Assembly (NCBI RefSeq): GCF_918741285.1 | Contig: NZ_CAKKNC010000022.1 | Coordinates: forward strand, 1-64,000 | Source: Sphingobium sp. CECT 9361 | Lineage (GTDB): Bacteria; Pseudomonadota; Alphaproteobacteria; Sphingomonadales; Sphingomonadaceae | DNA length: 64,000 nt | Direction of reading: 5' to 3' | Notes under the pieces: generated by a model | Database searches by the model: none | The model's input: the letters and a program-made list of their open reading frames with translations, nothing else | What the model was told of the DNA's origin: nothing | In this document: piece by piece, positions 34,601 through 43,627 of the stretch | How positions within the stretch are numbered: position 1 is the stretch's first letter | Layout: each line of letters starts with the position of its first letter | Translations under genes and position numbers: made by a program

Positions 34601-35809
34601 TCAGGGCGAAATTTGATGATTGGGCACTGCGGGCGACCTTTCACCCTTCGCTTCGAGCCTGGCGACGGCCAATTCGAGTGCGCGGGCTGTCGGAAGAGCA
34701 AATCCCCAGCAGGCCGGATCGAATGGTTCGCTGTCCCAGCGCGGCCGTCGCCGCAGTTCCGCCTGTATCGCAAAATCCCTCGCGAGCCTGAGACTGGCGA
34801 GCGCTTCTGCACGGCTCTGCCGCTGTCGGCTCTCTACGCCCAGGGCATGCAAGGCGCGCTGGCACCAGTCAGGTCCGTCGCAGCCAACTCTCGCCAGATA
34901 GCTGAACGCGCTCAGCCGCTGCGCTACCGCCTCAAGGCAACGATACCGTCTGCGTAGCCGATGACGATGAACCCGGCGAAGCGCTACTGTGAGCATCGCC
35001 CTCGACATCGCCGACTTGGGGAGCGGCATGCGGGGCATCTCGGTCCCAGGGCACCCGGGCACAGCGAAGGTCGCGGCAAAGCGGCGCGGCAACTCGCGGT
35101 CGTGGCAATGAGCGTGGGCCAGCAGCAGCGTGCGCGCAGGCACGACATGGAGACGGTTCGCGCTGAACTCGCGCATGTAGGCATCGAGCCCGGGCGGCGG
35201 ACGCTCGGCAGCGCCCTGCCCCAGCAGCTTCAGTGCGGCATGACGGTTGGCGAGCAGACGGGGTTCGGCGAAGCCGAGCAGCTCAAGTGTACGCACTGCC
35301 ACCGCAGCAAGGCGGCGCAGTGAAGCAAGATCGATCACCCCGTCCGCGCGGCGCGGCACATCGCGCAGATCGACCAGCAAGGCCTGATGCTTGCGGCAGA
35401 GCCAGCTTTGCCGAAGCGTCCATTCGCGCTGGATCACCAGCGGCTTGCCTGCCAGGTGGAAGTCGAGCCAGCATTGCGGGCAGCCATAATGGCGCCCGCG
35501 CGGCGGCAACAGGCACTCGCCGCTGGCCGGAACGAGGGTGGCCTGCACGACGGACACCTCGCACTGCACCGCCCAGGCAAGCCGTTCGATTGCCTGGGCC
35601 GCATCCGCGCGCCCGGTGACTTCCTGACCGCCGCCCAGATCGAGGCGGGCTAGCCCCGGCTCCAGGCCAAGAAATTCGAACAGGCCAGCGCGCGTCGTAC
35701 CGTGGCGTGAGACAAGCCGGTCTAGCCAGGAATCGAAGAATTCCTCGGGCTGCGGCAGAACCCGGTAGGCAAGCGGCGCCGGGTCCCTCCTCCATTCCTC
35801 CCGCCTCAC
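34601..35809 (-). CDS. tniQ: TniQ/TnsD-type target-selection protein
   Basis: About 402 residues if started at GTG 35809, which overlaps the tniB stop; the open frame extends to 35908 inside tniB. N-terminal PLAYRVLPQPEEFFDSWLDRLVSRHG is the TniQ motif. A zinc ribbon follows: YGCPQCWLDF ... RQSWLCRKHQ (two CxxC/CxxH pairs, ~125-165). TniQ proteins guide Tn5053/Tn7-like transposition. The C-terminal HTH-like region is poorly conserved. Confidence 0.85.
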   Translation of the reverse strand: MRREEWRRDPAPLAYRVLPQPEEFFDSWLDRLVSRHGTTRAGLFEFLGLEPGLARLDLGGGQEVTGRADAAQAIERLAWAVQCEVSVVQATLVPASGECLLPPRGRHYGCPQCWLDFHLAGKPLVIQREWTLRQSWLCRKHQALLVDLRDVPRRADGVIDLASLRRLAAVAVRTLELLGFAEPRLLANRHAALKLLGQGAAERPPPGLDAYMREFSANRLHVVPARTLLLAHAHCHDRELPRRFAATFAVPGCPGTEMPRMPLPKSAMSRAMLTVALRRVHRHRLRRRYRCLEAVAQRLSAFSYLARVGCDGPDWCQRALHALGVESRQRQSRAEALASLRLARDFAIQAELRRRPRWDSEPFDPACWGFALPTARALELAVARLEAKGERSPAVPNHQISP

Positions 35810-36660
35810 CGGTCGATATAGCAGGGAAACAGCCGGGCCGCCTCGTAGACGTCGGAGAATTCGACATGTTCGCGCCCATGCGTGTCCCGCGCGACCCGCT
35901 GGCTCCAATGCAGCAGGCGCTTGAAATTGCCCGTCACGCCGTGGCTGGTACGCCAGATGAATTCGGCCATTTCCGGTTCGGCGAAGCGGTCCGGCTCACT
36001 CAGGCCAATGCCGCGCGCCAGGACCCGGACCAGCTGCTGCGACGGCTCCCCCGGTGCCCAGGGCGTCAAGCGCAGGATAATCGAGCGATAGGCCAATTCG
36101 ACATCGTCGCTGAAGATGTCGGCGGCGATGTCGAGCCCAGCCACCACCATGTGGACGTTGCCCTCGCTCATCAGAAACCGGAACGAATCCAGCGCATCGC
36201 GCCGCGCCCGTCCGCTAGCCGTCAGCACCGCATGGACATTGTCGATCGCAACCAACCTGGTCGCCTGCTCACCCAGCAGTTCGGCGACCTTGAGGTCGGC
36301 AATTTGGTGCGTACGGCGGGTGAGCGGCCAGCCCTGCTTCCATAACAACGCAAGGTTGATCCGCAGCGATGTCGGGTGTGAGGGCACGACCGCACGCAGC
36401 ATCGGAATGTAGCGTGCATCGCCCCAGTCCGCTGGTTCCGGATAGGCCAGCTCTATCCGCCGGCCCACTTCCTTCAGGATCGATGTCTTGCCCATCCCCG
36501 ACTGGCCGACCAGGACAACGCAGGTCGGCCGGTCATCCGGATCCTCGCCGGCCAGCCCCACCAGCGTGTTCACGTGCGCGCGTGCTTCGTCGAAATCGAT
36601 CCAGAAGGCCCGCCGTAGCGAGCCCGCCGACTCTACACCTCGCTTATCGGATTGAGCCAT
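35806..36660 (-). CDS. tniB: TniB/TnsC-type AAA+ ATPase
   Basis: About 284 residues from ATG 36660. Walker A VLVGQSGMGKTSIL and Walker B RLVAIDNVH mark the P-loop ATPase; the sensor region SEGNVHMVVAGLD follows. TniB regulates the transposase and relays target choice from TniQ. Its start overlaps the tniA stop by ~28 bp, and its stop overlaps tniQ, so the three genes are translationally linked. Confidence 0.9.
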   Translation of the reverse strand: MAQSDKRGVESAGSLRRAFWIDFDEARAHVNTLVGLAGEDPDDRPTCVVLVGQSGMGKTSILKEVGRRIELAYPEPADWGDARYIPMLRAVVPSHPTSLRINLALLWKQGWPLTRRTHQIADLKVAELLGEQATRLVAIDNVHAVLTASGRARRDALDSFRFLMSEGNVHMVVAGLDIAADIFSDDVELAYRSIILRLTPWAPGEPSQQLVRVLARGIGLSEPDRFAEPEMAEFIWRTSHGVTGNFKRLLHWSQRVARDTHGREHVEFSDVYEAARLFPCYIDR

Positions 36661-38309
36661 TCCACTTCTCCCAGTTCCTCCAGTGGAAGCCATCTCGTAC
36701 CGGTTGCAGAAGTGCCTGCTGGCGGCGGCGGTGCGTGCGAAACACCTTCGCGCTCGAGCCGCTTGCGCCCCTGGCGTTGCTGCCTGGTCCGGATCTTCGA
36801 GGCCCGCACTTCCTGGCGATTGGCGTAGACGAGCCGGGCAATCTCGGCCTCACCGCCTCCATGGTGATAGGCTGCTCCGCGGCGGCGACGCGCGGTAGCA
36901 GCGGCATCCCATTCGAGTTTGCTGACCTGCGGGTACGAACCAACAACCCCTGCCGAGACAAGCGTTTCATCGATCTGCGGATAGACCTCCTGGATCGTGC
37001 GTTCGTCGATATGGATCATGATCTTGAGACCAAGCCGGGTCGCAAAGCTTTCGTGCCAGTACCGGCGGTGATCGATCCGCACCCCGCCTGCTGTAATGGT
37101 GCGCTCGACCCACGGCAGAAACCGCCGGGTCAATTGCACAACATCGATCCCGAGCGGAACCAGAGCGCCGTGTCCCGCCGATCCGTCCTGCCACATCTGC
37201 GCTGGCGCAATTCGCCCCAGCCCCTCATGCGGCGTGTGATGATACCGGCAGATTTCCCGGACGAACCAGCGCTCAAACTCCTCCAGCGTCATGGTGGCGG
37301 CCGCTTCGACGTCGTGGCCATCGCGCTTCGTGACGTCGCCCCCGGTTGCGCCCGGTAACAGCAGCATCTTTTCGCACATGGTGCCGATCAGTCGCTCGAT
37401 GTGGCCCCCGAAATGGGCCGGGCCACGCGGTCGGATGTCCGGATCGATCCCGTAGGCGTGACAGGCGCTTCGGAAGACTTCTGCCCGGTGAGAGCCTGCA
37501 TGGTCGGCATGCAGCCGCTTGAAGAACCCGTGAATCGGGTAGTCTTCATTCATGCCGAGACCCGCCAGCAACGGCTGCTTGGGGAGCAGCGCGTTGGCTA
37601 CCGCCCGACCGCAGCGGAAGATCGAGGGATCCCCAAAACTCACATAGAACCCCAGAATGCAGCGGCTCCAGACCTCGATCAGCAGTGTAACCCACGGTCG
37701 CCCCAAGGCCTCTCGGCGCACGCTATCGACGAGCATGACGTTGGCCGGCGAGTGGTCCATTTGCACGAGGTCTAGGAACCCGTTGCTTTGGTACTGGCCG
37801 GGATGCGGTTCGTATGCCGTCCGCCGCTTCGACCCCATGGTCGAGCGCGCAAGCTGCGGTGAGCTGATATCGCCGATCAGCCGCTCGATGGTCCGAACGC
37901 TCGGGACATCTCCACGCTTGAACCGGTAATCGCCGTTGTCCGCGATGAGCAGGCTGCGGATCTGGTTGGCAGCCTCCCGCACGCTGGGGCGCGGACGATG
38001 AAGGAAAATCTCCTCGATCTCCTGGTCGATCGCCGTGAGGATTACGGGCGGCGCATGCCTTGTTCCGGGCTTCGGCCCCTTTGGCCGAGGCGCGAGACTC
38101 TCCGCGATAGGATGCTCCCGGAACCGGCGGGCAAGTTCGCGAATCCGTCGCTCGCCGAGATCCGTTTCTTCGCTGATTGCGGCCACCGACGCTGCTGCCA
38201 GCGGACCCTCCAGCGAAACATGACGCCGGAACACCGCGTACAGATATGCACCGGTTTTCAGCGCCGCTGCGGAAGGCTTGGCGGCTCGGGGTGGTTTTCG
38301 TTCGATCAC
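36633..38309 (-). CDS. tniA: TniA/Mu-type DDE transposase
   Basis: 558 residues. An N-terminal HTH-rich region (ISEETDLGERRIRELARRF) precedes the rve catalytic core: DLVQMDHSPANVMLVD (first Asp), RLHADHAGSHRAE (second Asp) and HFGGHIERLIG (Glu). A Mu C-terminal-like domain follows. It is the catalytic transposase of a Tn5053/Tn402-like module. No resolvase (tniR) is adjacent, so cointegrates might need another recombinase, perhaps one of the tyrosine recombinases (speculative). Confidence 0.9.
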   Translation of the reverse strand: MIERKPPRAAKPSAAALKTGAYLYAVFRRHVSLEGPLAAASVAAISEETDLGERRIRELARRFREHPIAESLAPRPKGPKPGTRHAPPVILTAIDQEIEEIFLHRPRPSVREAANQIRSLLIADNGDYRFKRGDVPSVRTIERLIGDISSPQLARSTMGSKRRTAYEPHPGQYQSNGFLDLVQMDHSPANVMLVDSVRREALGRPWVTLLIEVWSRCILGFYVSFGDPSIFRCGRAVANALLPKQPLLAGLGMNEDYPIHGFFKRLHADHAGSHRAEVFRSACHAYGIDPDIRPRGPAHFGGHIERLIGTMCEKMLLLPGATGGDVTKRDGHDVEAAATMTLEEFERWFVREICRYHHTPHEGLGRIAPAQMWQDGSAGHGALVPLGIDVVQLTRRFLPWVERTITAGGVRIDHRRYWHESFATRLGLKIMIHIDERTIQEVYPQIDETLVSAGVVGSYPQVSKLEWDAAATARRRRGAAYHHGGGEAEIARLVYANRQEVRASKIRTRQQRQGRKRLEREGVSHAPPPPAGTSATGTRWLPLEELGEVEWLNPISEV

Positions 38310-38349
38310 CGGAATACTCCGACCGATCTATGGACCGCTTCAGCGTCGT

Positions 38350-38414
38350 CTATTTTGACGTAATTGAGAAGCCAAAATACTTCAGTGCCAGGATTTCATG
38401 CACTGATTTCGTCA
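38350..38414 (-). repeat. Candidate left terminus of the Tni element
   Basis: Upstream of tniA. Read inward on the minus strand it begins TGACGAAATCAGTG and later has CAATTACGTCAAAATAGAC. It is partly matched by 34491-34560 in opposite orientation. A small CAGTGC/GCACTG dyad lies within. Exact boundary uncertain. Confidence 0.35.
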
Positions 38415-38474
38415 CTCTATGATTTTATATCAATAGGTTACGTTGATTGTTTACTTCTTTGTCCCGTGACAGCT

Positions 38475-39351
38475 GCCGTTCCTGCCGGAGAGCCTAGCAC
38501 AAGGCCTCGCCCAACGCAGCCTCAGGCGCCTGTGGAGCGTGCATATCCGCGATTTTCCCTTCGAAAACATGGGTCTGGAGCACAACCCTGGCCTGGACGC
38601 CGGCGAGCTGATGCGCAGCTGGCAGGCCGAGGAGCGCCGCGACTTTCTGTCCTGGGTCAGTCGGCGCGGACCCCCACCCCTCGCCCATGCCGCCCGGCTA
38701 GCCCTGAATGCCAAAGCTGCCTCTGAAAGCTTCGCCAGCGCCTACGCCCCTGCTGAGCGTGCGCTCGAGCGCCTCGACGCTCTGCTGCCCGCCAGCGACC
38801 CCATTGCCACGCTCGCCACGCTCGTTGAACAACTGCGGACCGAGGAGATCGACTTTCTTGAGGGCGGCAGCGAGGTCCATGAGTTTGCGGGGGCAACGTT
38901 CGACCGCCCTGCTCCGCGTGGCGCCGCCTGGGCAGCCTCGCTCGCGGTGGCCATGCGGCCGCAACTGCTCGGGCTCGGTGCCGCTCCGCTCGCGCTGGCC
39001 GGGCTGATGCCGCGCTCTGTGTTCCGGGCCGAACCCGAAGATCCGATTGCGGCGCTGCTGGGTGCCGCGGCGAGCTCTGCGGGTCGCTGGGTGCAGCAAG
39101 ACCTCAATGTGCTCCACGAGGGTCTGGAACACGGTCAGGAGCGCCTGTCGGGGCGCTACGCCTCCTCGCGCGCACCCGATGCCTGGGGCCTGCTGCTAGG
39201 GCTTGGGCCCCTCACCCGCGCCGAGCTCGCCCGTGCGCTCGATGTGACCGCACGCACGGCCTCACAGATTGCCTTGGCGCTTGTGGAGGCACAGTTGGTT
39301 GCGCCCCCTGCCCCCGAGCGACCGCTACACCCGGTGTTGCCTCGGCATTAA
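38475..39351 (+). pseudogene. HTH protein lacking its N-terminus
   Basis: The frame is open from just after a TGA near 38471, reading PFLPESLAQGLAQRSLRRLW without any ATG; the first usable codon is GTG 38539 (270 residues). It ends with an HTH (LTRAELARALDVTARTASQIALALVEAQLV). The central LLGLGAAPLALAGLMPRSVF is typical of small plasmid-borne DUF1403/DUF1612-type proteins. Missing start next to the presumed Tni end suggests the 5' part was lost on insertion. It could also be functional from GTG 38539. Confidence 0.5.
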
Positions 39352-39417
39352 TTTGCTAATGCGATAGCGAAAACTTTGCGATCAGTTCGTTCAACTGGGG
39401 TTCGCCGAACGAGGCTG

Positions 39418-40431
39418 TCACGACCAATACTGGTCCAACACAGCCCGAATGGCTTCCTCCGCATCCTGCCGAGTTGCCCCACCTTTGCTCAGTAGCGTGA
39501 GACGAATGCCCTTGCGATCGGCGCCTTCGATCCGGAGCACAGGTTTTCCGCCTGAGTTCGCGATTGTTTCGGGCTTTCCTGACTTCTTGGGGGATCCTGA
39601 CTTCTTGGGGGGGTCTGCGGCCAGCGTCAGTGCCTTGATCACCTCGATCACTGGCATAGACTGGCCGGTTGTCTCGCGTTCTCCAGCCAGACGCTCAGCC
39701 TCTCGATAGGCGCGCGCCCTTCGATCATCTGGCTTCAGGAGAGCTTTGAGAGCGATTGCATTGCGAATGCCAAGCTCCTGCGGTTCGGCAAACGCCCTGG
39801 TCAATTCTTCAGGAAGGCGCGCAAGATCGAGATATCGCGTGAGCCAACTTTCAGAGACCTTAAGCCGCTCGGCCATCGTCTTTTGACGTCCGTCATAGTA
39901 GGCGGTGAGCGCGCGGAGATAGTCCCTTGCCCTTTCAAGATCCGTTAGATCATCACGAGCGCGGTTCTCTATGTCGGCAAGCCTGAATGCCTCCTCATCA
40001 CCGATCTCACGCACATCGACGAGAAACTTGAAGTCGGGGTAGTTGTGCGATCTGAGCCAGCTAATTGACCAATGCCGACGCGCGCCGCAGATTACCTCAA
40101 ACTCATAACCGTCATTGCCAGAAATGCGGCGAACAATTGCAGGTATTTCCTGCCGACCCTGCGCTTTGATACTCTCAATGAGATCAGAACATCGTTCTTC
40201 GTTTAGCAGGGAGTAATCACGGTTATGGCCTGCCCACATCCGGCATTTGGCGGGGTCCACCAGCTCGTGTGTCCGATTGACGATCGTCCCGGCCGCTAGG
40301 TCGGCAAGGCGGTTTGAACGCCCAGTGAGCACGTTCGAGGCAATACTCGATCGACGGGGTGCCGCGCCATCATCGCTCAGGTCGATGCCGGCCGCCAAAT
40401 CGGCCGCAAAACCGCTGTTTTTCTTACTCAT
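39418..40431 (-). CDS. parB: Plasmid partitioning protein ParB
   Basis: 337 residues. ParB/Srx-type N-terminal domain (NRDYSLLNEERCSDLIESIKAQGRQEIPAIVRR, then VICGARRHWSISWLR), a central HTH (TMAERLKVSESWLTRYLDLARLP) and a C-terminal dimerisation region after a Lys/Ser/Pro-rich linker with a repeated DPPKKSGSPKKSG. Follows parA after 90 bp containing two parS-like palindromes. It would load onto those sites and segregate the replicon with ParA. Confidence 0.93.
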   Translation of the reverse strand: MSKKNSGFAADLAAGIDLSDDGAAPRRSSIASNVLTGRSNRLADLAAGTIVNRTHELVDPAKCRMWAGHNRDYSLLNEERCSDLIESIKAQGRQEIPAIVRRISGNDGYEFEVICGARRHWSISWLRSHNYPDFKFLVDVREIGDEEAFRLADIENRARDDLTDLERARDYLRALTAYYDGRQKTMAERLKVSESWLTRYLDLARLPEELTRAFAEPQELGIRNAIALKALLKPDDRRARAYREAERLAGERETTGQSMPVIEVIKALTLAADPPKKSGSPKKSGKPETIANSGGKPVLRIEGADRKGIRLTLLSKGGATRQDAEEAIRAVLDQYWS

Positions 40432-40450
40432 GCAACCCTCCCGCTAGCAG

Positions 40451-40468
40451 AATTGCACGCGTGCAATT
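40451..40468. repeat. parS-like palindrome 1
   Basis: AATTGCACGCGTGCAATT, a perfect 18-bp palindrome just upstream of parB. Identical copies occur at 40496-40513 and 41868-41885. Confidence 0.8.
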
Positions 40469-40495
40469 TTCCGGTTCCTCGTGAATTCCACGACC

Positions 40496-40513
40496 AATTG
40501 CACGCGTGCAATT
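40496..40513. repeat. parS-like palindrome 2
   Basis: Second copy of the 18-bp palindrome, 45 bp from the first, between parB and parA. Confidence 0.8.
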
Positions 40514-40521
40514 CCGGGGTC

Positions 40522-41724
40522 TCATGCCAACGCCTCCTGGCGTAGACGCTTCTGATGACTGGGCCACATCGAACGAATATCGACTTCGATCTCAGAGTTC
40601 ACGCCATCAAGGTAATTCAGGCATCGGTTGCGCACAGCCGAACTGGTGGCGGGGCCGTCGAGCTCATAGACCGTCATCAAGCGCGCCGTTGCGTTGTCGA
40701 TCTCGGCCGAATCCTTCATCGGCGTGCGAACCATCGCGTGCCCAAAAAGCGTGCGCATGAGCTGTAGTAGCTCCTTCTGCATTGATTTATTCTCATCGAC
40801 TTTCGAAGCAACGAAGCGAAGAAATTTCAACTCCGGCGCGAGCCCACGCTCCGCAAGCTGCTCGATCGTTTCGTCCAACATCGAGAGGAATGCTGCTGTC
40901 GACGAGAAATCCATAACGGTTGGCGGAACCGGCACCACCAACGAATTTGCCGCACGCAGCACAGATAGTGAAATCGCGCCAAGGGCCGGTGGAGGATCCA
41001 TCACGACGACGTCGAAGCGATCCGAGATGCTTTCAATTCCTTCCTTCAACCGATCGAGAAGGGAGCCATTGCCCTGTGCCATCCGCGCTGCGAGCTCATA
41101 TTCTGAATTGAACAGGCGAAGGTTGGCGGGGATCAGTTCCAAGCCATCGAAATGGGTTTTGCGGAGCGCATAATCGAGGGACGATCGTTCACCCTCGCGA
41201 AGGAACGGGTAAAGCGTATCATCTTCGGTCAGATCAAGATCGGGGACGTAGCCGAAAAGCGTGGTTGCCGACGCCTGGCTGTCGCAATCAACGAGCGCAA
41301 CGCGGTATCCTCGAATGGCAAGATATTGGGCCAGATGGACCGCTAGAGTGGACTTGCCGACGCCGCCCTTGAAGTTCTGAACCGCCACGACGCAACAGGG
41401 ATCGTCTGCGGTCCGATAGGGCCTCGTTCCAAAGACACCGCGCATGTCGTTGAGTTGCGCCAACGTATATCGCTCGCGCCTGTTGTTGTCGGTCCTCGCC
41501 GGCTCAGGAAGCCGCCCGTCCTTCTCGGCATCCCGTATCGCAGCTGGAGTTCTGCCCACAAGCTCCGCTGCCTTGCCAATCGTAAAAGTCGGTTCGCGGC
41601 GGTCATCCGCCCGGGCGCTACGTGCAGAATCCCGCAACTTTTCGAGCACTGACGAGGTCCGACTGGCCAGCGTCGCGACTGATACCAAGCGCTCCGCTTC
41701 CTCAATTTGAAGTCCGTTAGACAC
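40522..41724 (-). CDS. parA: Plasmid partitioning ATPase ParA
   Basis: 400 residues. An N-terminal MerR-like HTH (FTIGKAAELVGRTPAAIRDAEKDGRLPEP) precedes the Walker-type ATPase with deviant Walker A FKGGVGKST and VDCDSQASATTLFG; VVMDPPPALG is Walker B. The N-terminal HTH marks a type Ia ParA that also autorepresses its operon. A third parS-like palindrome lies ~145 bp upstream. Confidence 0.95.
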   Translation of the reverse strand: MSNGLQIEEAERLVSVATLASRTSSVLEKLRDSARSARADDRREPTFTIGKAAELVGRTPAAIRDAEKDGRLPEPARTDNNRRERYTLAQLNDMRGVFGTRPYRTADDPCCVVAVQNFKGGVGKSTLAVHLAQYLAIRGYRVALVDCDSQASATTLFGYVPDLDLTEDDTLYPFLREGERSSLDYALRKTHFDGLELIPANLRLFNSEYELAARMAQGNGSLLDRLKEGIESISDRFDVVVMDPPPALGAISLSVLRAANSLVVPVPPTVMDFSSTAAFLSMLDETIEQLAERGLAPELKFLRFVASKVDENKSMQKELLQLMRTLFGHAMVRTPMKDSAEIDNATARLMTVYELDGPATSSAVRNRCLNYLDGVNSEIEVDIRSMWPSHQKRLRQEALA

Positions 41725-41867
41725 ATGCCCACCTTTCGCAATTGAGCGTGTGCTACACCCACTTGCGCTTTTGGGTCAAGAAATTCGCAATTTTCGAAAG
41801 TGGGTGGCTCAAATTGGGCTCAAATTGGCCAGACTCGGCTCTAACCTGACTCGGTGGGGGATGTCGA

Positions 41868-41885
41868 AATTGCACGCGTGCAATT
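41868..41885. repeat. parS-like palindrome 3
   Basis: Third identical 18-bp palindrome AATTGCACGCGTGCAATT, at the 3' end of repA and upstream of parA. Likely bound by ParB and/or involved in par operon control. Confidence 0.8.
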
Positions 41886-41893
41886 TGCAGACA

Positions 41894-43051
41894 TCATGGC
41901 CTGCCCCGACGATTAACCCAGCCCTCACAAAACCCCTTCCACGATGAAGCCAACTTTGCCCCACGAAGCTTTTCCAAACGCTCGCCCATCTGTGCGCGAA
42001 AACCATCGGCGATCATATCCACATCCCAACCGCCACCATATTGCCGACCGATCGAGAGGAATTCGGATTCTTTTTCCCCGTAGCGCAGCGATCCTCTCGG
42101 AAAGCTCGCCTCAGCGGGCTTTCCGCTTGCGACTGCCTTGCGCGGAGCCGGAATAGCCCCCTGCCCCGCCGCGATGGTTTCGACCGTCCCTTCCCGCCGC
42201 GCTTGCCGGCCCGCGGAATGACGATCCAGTTCGTCAACCGTCTCGATAACCTCAGGAGCACCCTTTGGCTCAAACCGGAACTCAAGCTCGGTAACCGTTC
42301 TGCCCTGCCGAATTTCGCGCCACTCAACGCGGAAGTGCGCCAACTGGTCGATCTCTGATTTGGCTTTTTCAAGGACTTTGCGGCGAAGCTGGGCGAAGTC
42401 GGTGTACACTTCGGGGGGAATACCCAGGGCTGCCCTGAGCGCCTGCATATCGCCCCTCCAAGTTGCCTGACGACGATGCAACCGAAGCGCCCCCAGTTCA
42501 TAAAGCTTCAGCGCGTAATTTGAACGGAAGCCAAGCACCGCTTGCCGATTGAGGACGGCATAGGTCTCTGACGCTTGGATGAGCTTGCGCGCATCGGGCG
42601 TGAACTCCCACTCGATCCAGCCTGCTTCGCCGCCTTCTTCCTCCGTTTCCTCACGTGACCGCGAGATCAGTGAGAACAAAAGCGTGGCCTTCTTGCCGCG
42701 CCAGGATTTGTCATCAACAGCGAAGAGCGTTCGGTGCAGTTCCTGGAGCATGTCGGTAATCCGCTCATTGCCCTTATGGCCCCGCCGAATGTCAGCCTTG
42801 CGGATTCGGTGTGGCCGGTCCTCCCAGGCGTCACCTCCGGCAGTCAAGATCATCAGTGCCAGTAACCGAGATGCAGTAAGGCTGAGCGATTCGCCTTTGA
42901 CGAATTTGATTTCAATGATGCTGCCCGGCTTGGCGAATTCATCGCCTCCCTTCGCCTTCAGAGCTGCTGCAACGCGCATGGCGCGACCCGGGGATACTTC
43001 CTCCGGTGTCTCTTCAACAGCTTCGGCTATTTGGCTAACTTCATTTTCCAT
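41894..43051 (-). CDS. repA: Plasmid replication initiator RepA (Rep_3 type)
   Basis: 385 residues. The N-terminal half carries a winged-helix initiator domain (LTASRLLALMILTAGGDAWE, RITDMLQELHRTLFAVDD, VLNRQAVLGFRSNYALKLYELGALRLHRR), and a second WH unit follows (LRAALGIPPEVYTDFAQLRRKVLEKAKSEIDQL). It fits iteron-binding Rep proteins of alphaproteobacterial plasmids. The iteron array lies 260-360 bp upstream of its start, and parA/parB follow in the same direction. Confidence 0.88.
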   Translation of the reverse strand: MENEVSQIAEAVEETPEEVSPGRAMRVAAALKAKGGDEFAKPGSIIEIKFVKGESLSLTASRLLALMILTAGGDAWEDRPHRIRKADIRRGHKGNERITDMLQELHRTLFAVDDKSWRGKKATLLFSLISRSREETEEEGGEAGWIEWEFTPDARKLIQASETYAVLNRQAVLGFRSNYALKLYELGALRLHRRQATWRGDMQALRAALGIPPEVYTDFAQLRRKVLEKAKSEIDQLAHFRVEWREIRQGRTVTELEFRFEPKGAPEVIETVDELDRHSAGRQARREGTVETIAAGQGAIPAPRKAVASGKPAEASFPRGSLRYGEKESEFLSIGRQYGGGWDVDMIADGFRAQMGERLEKLRGAKLASSWKGFCEGWVNRRGRP

Positions 43052-43627
43052 GCCACATTGCGATCAGGACTTGGTTCTTGGGCCTTCATTGCTGCCTGAC
43101 CTGACCTCATCAGTCAAGTCAGGTCAGGATAGGAATCTGACTACCCCCCCCCAAACGGTCAGGATCGAATTGCGGCAGTTTGGGTGGCCAAGGCGCGAAA
43201 ACAGGCGAGTCGGCGCACTCATGATCAAAATTAGAAATTGGCCTTGATTTCGACCTTCGCGGGATTCAGAAACTCACCTCGGCAGGCACGGAACACCCGT
43301 TTAATTGATTCCCCCAAAGAGTCAGGATGGCCCCGAACAGTCAGGTTAGTTCCCCCGGTGGGTCAGGCTTCAGCCCCCACTGGGTCAGGCAAACTCCCCC
43401 ACGCGGTCAGCTAAACAGCCGTAAACTATTGAAATAACGCTGCTTTGCGCCCCCTGAATCTGAATCTTTAGAATCATGAATCCTTCCGCTGCAAGCAGCG
43501 GCGTCTTTCAATTGATTTTTGGAAGATCAGATACCGATTCGCGAGCACGCCCTCGTACTGCCCAGCAGGCAAGCACAGGACACTCCATTAACTACGGGGG
43601 AGGGTGAGGGGGTCTGGTTGAGATGGC
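43052..43627. other. Origin region (oriV) between repA and the primase-like gene
   Basis: A 576-bp gene-free stretch. It holds the iteron array (43309-43413), an extra CCCCC...GGTCAGGATC copy at 43145-43165, a GTCAGGT-rich segment near 43110-43130, and a TGAATC-rich run at 43455-43484 (CTGAATCTGAATC ... GAATCATGAATCC). The 43415-43520 part is relatively AT-rich and may be the melting region. No ORF of note. Confidence 0.65.
43309..43413 (+). repeat. Iterons of the replication origin
   Basis: Five tandem units of about 22 bp with the pattern CCCCC-N5-G/GTCAGGN. The C blocks begin at 43311, 43331 (CCCC), 43352, 43374 and 43396, that is one unit per two helical turns. These are expected RepA binding sites. 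Confidence 0.75.

Noticed and set aside
34601..38309. CRISPR-associated transposon
   Set aside because: TniA/B/Q are present, but no cas genes and no repeat-spacer array are visible near them or elsewhere in the window.
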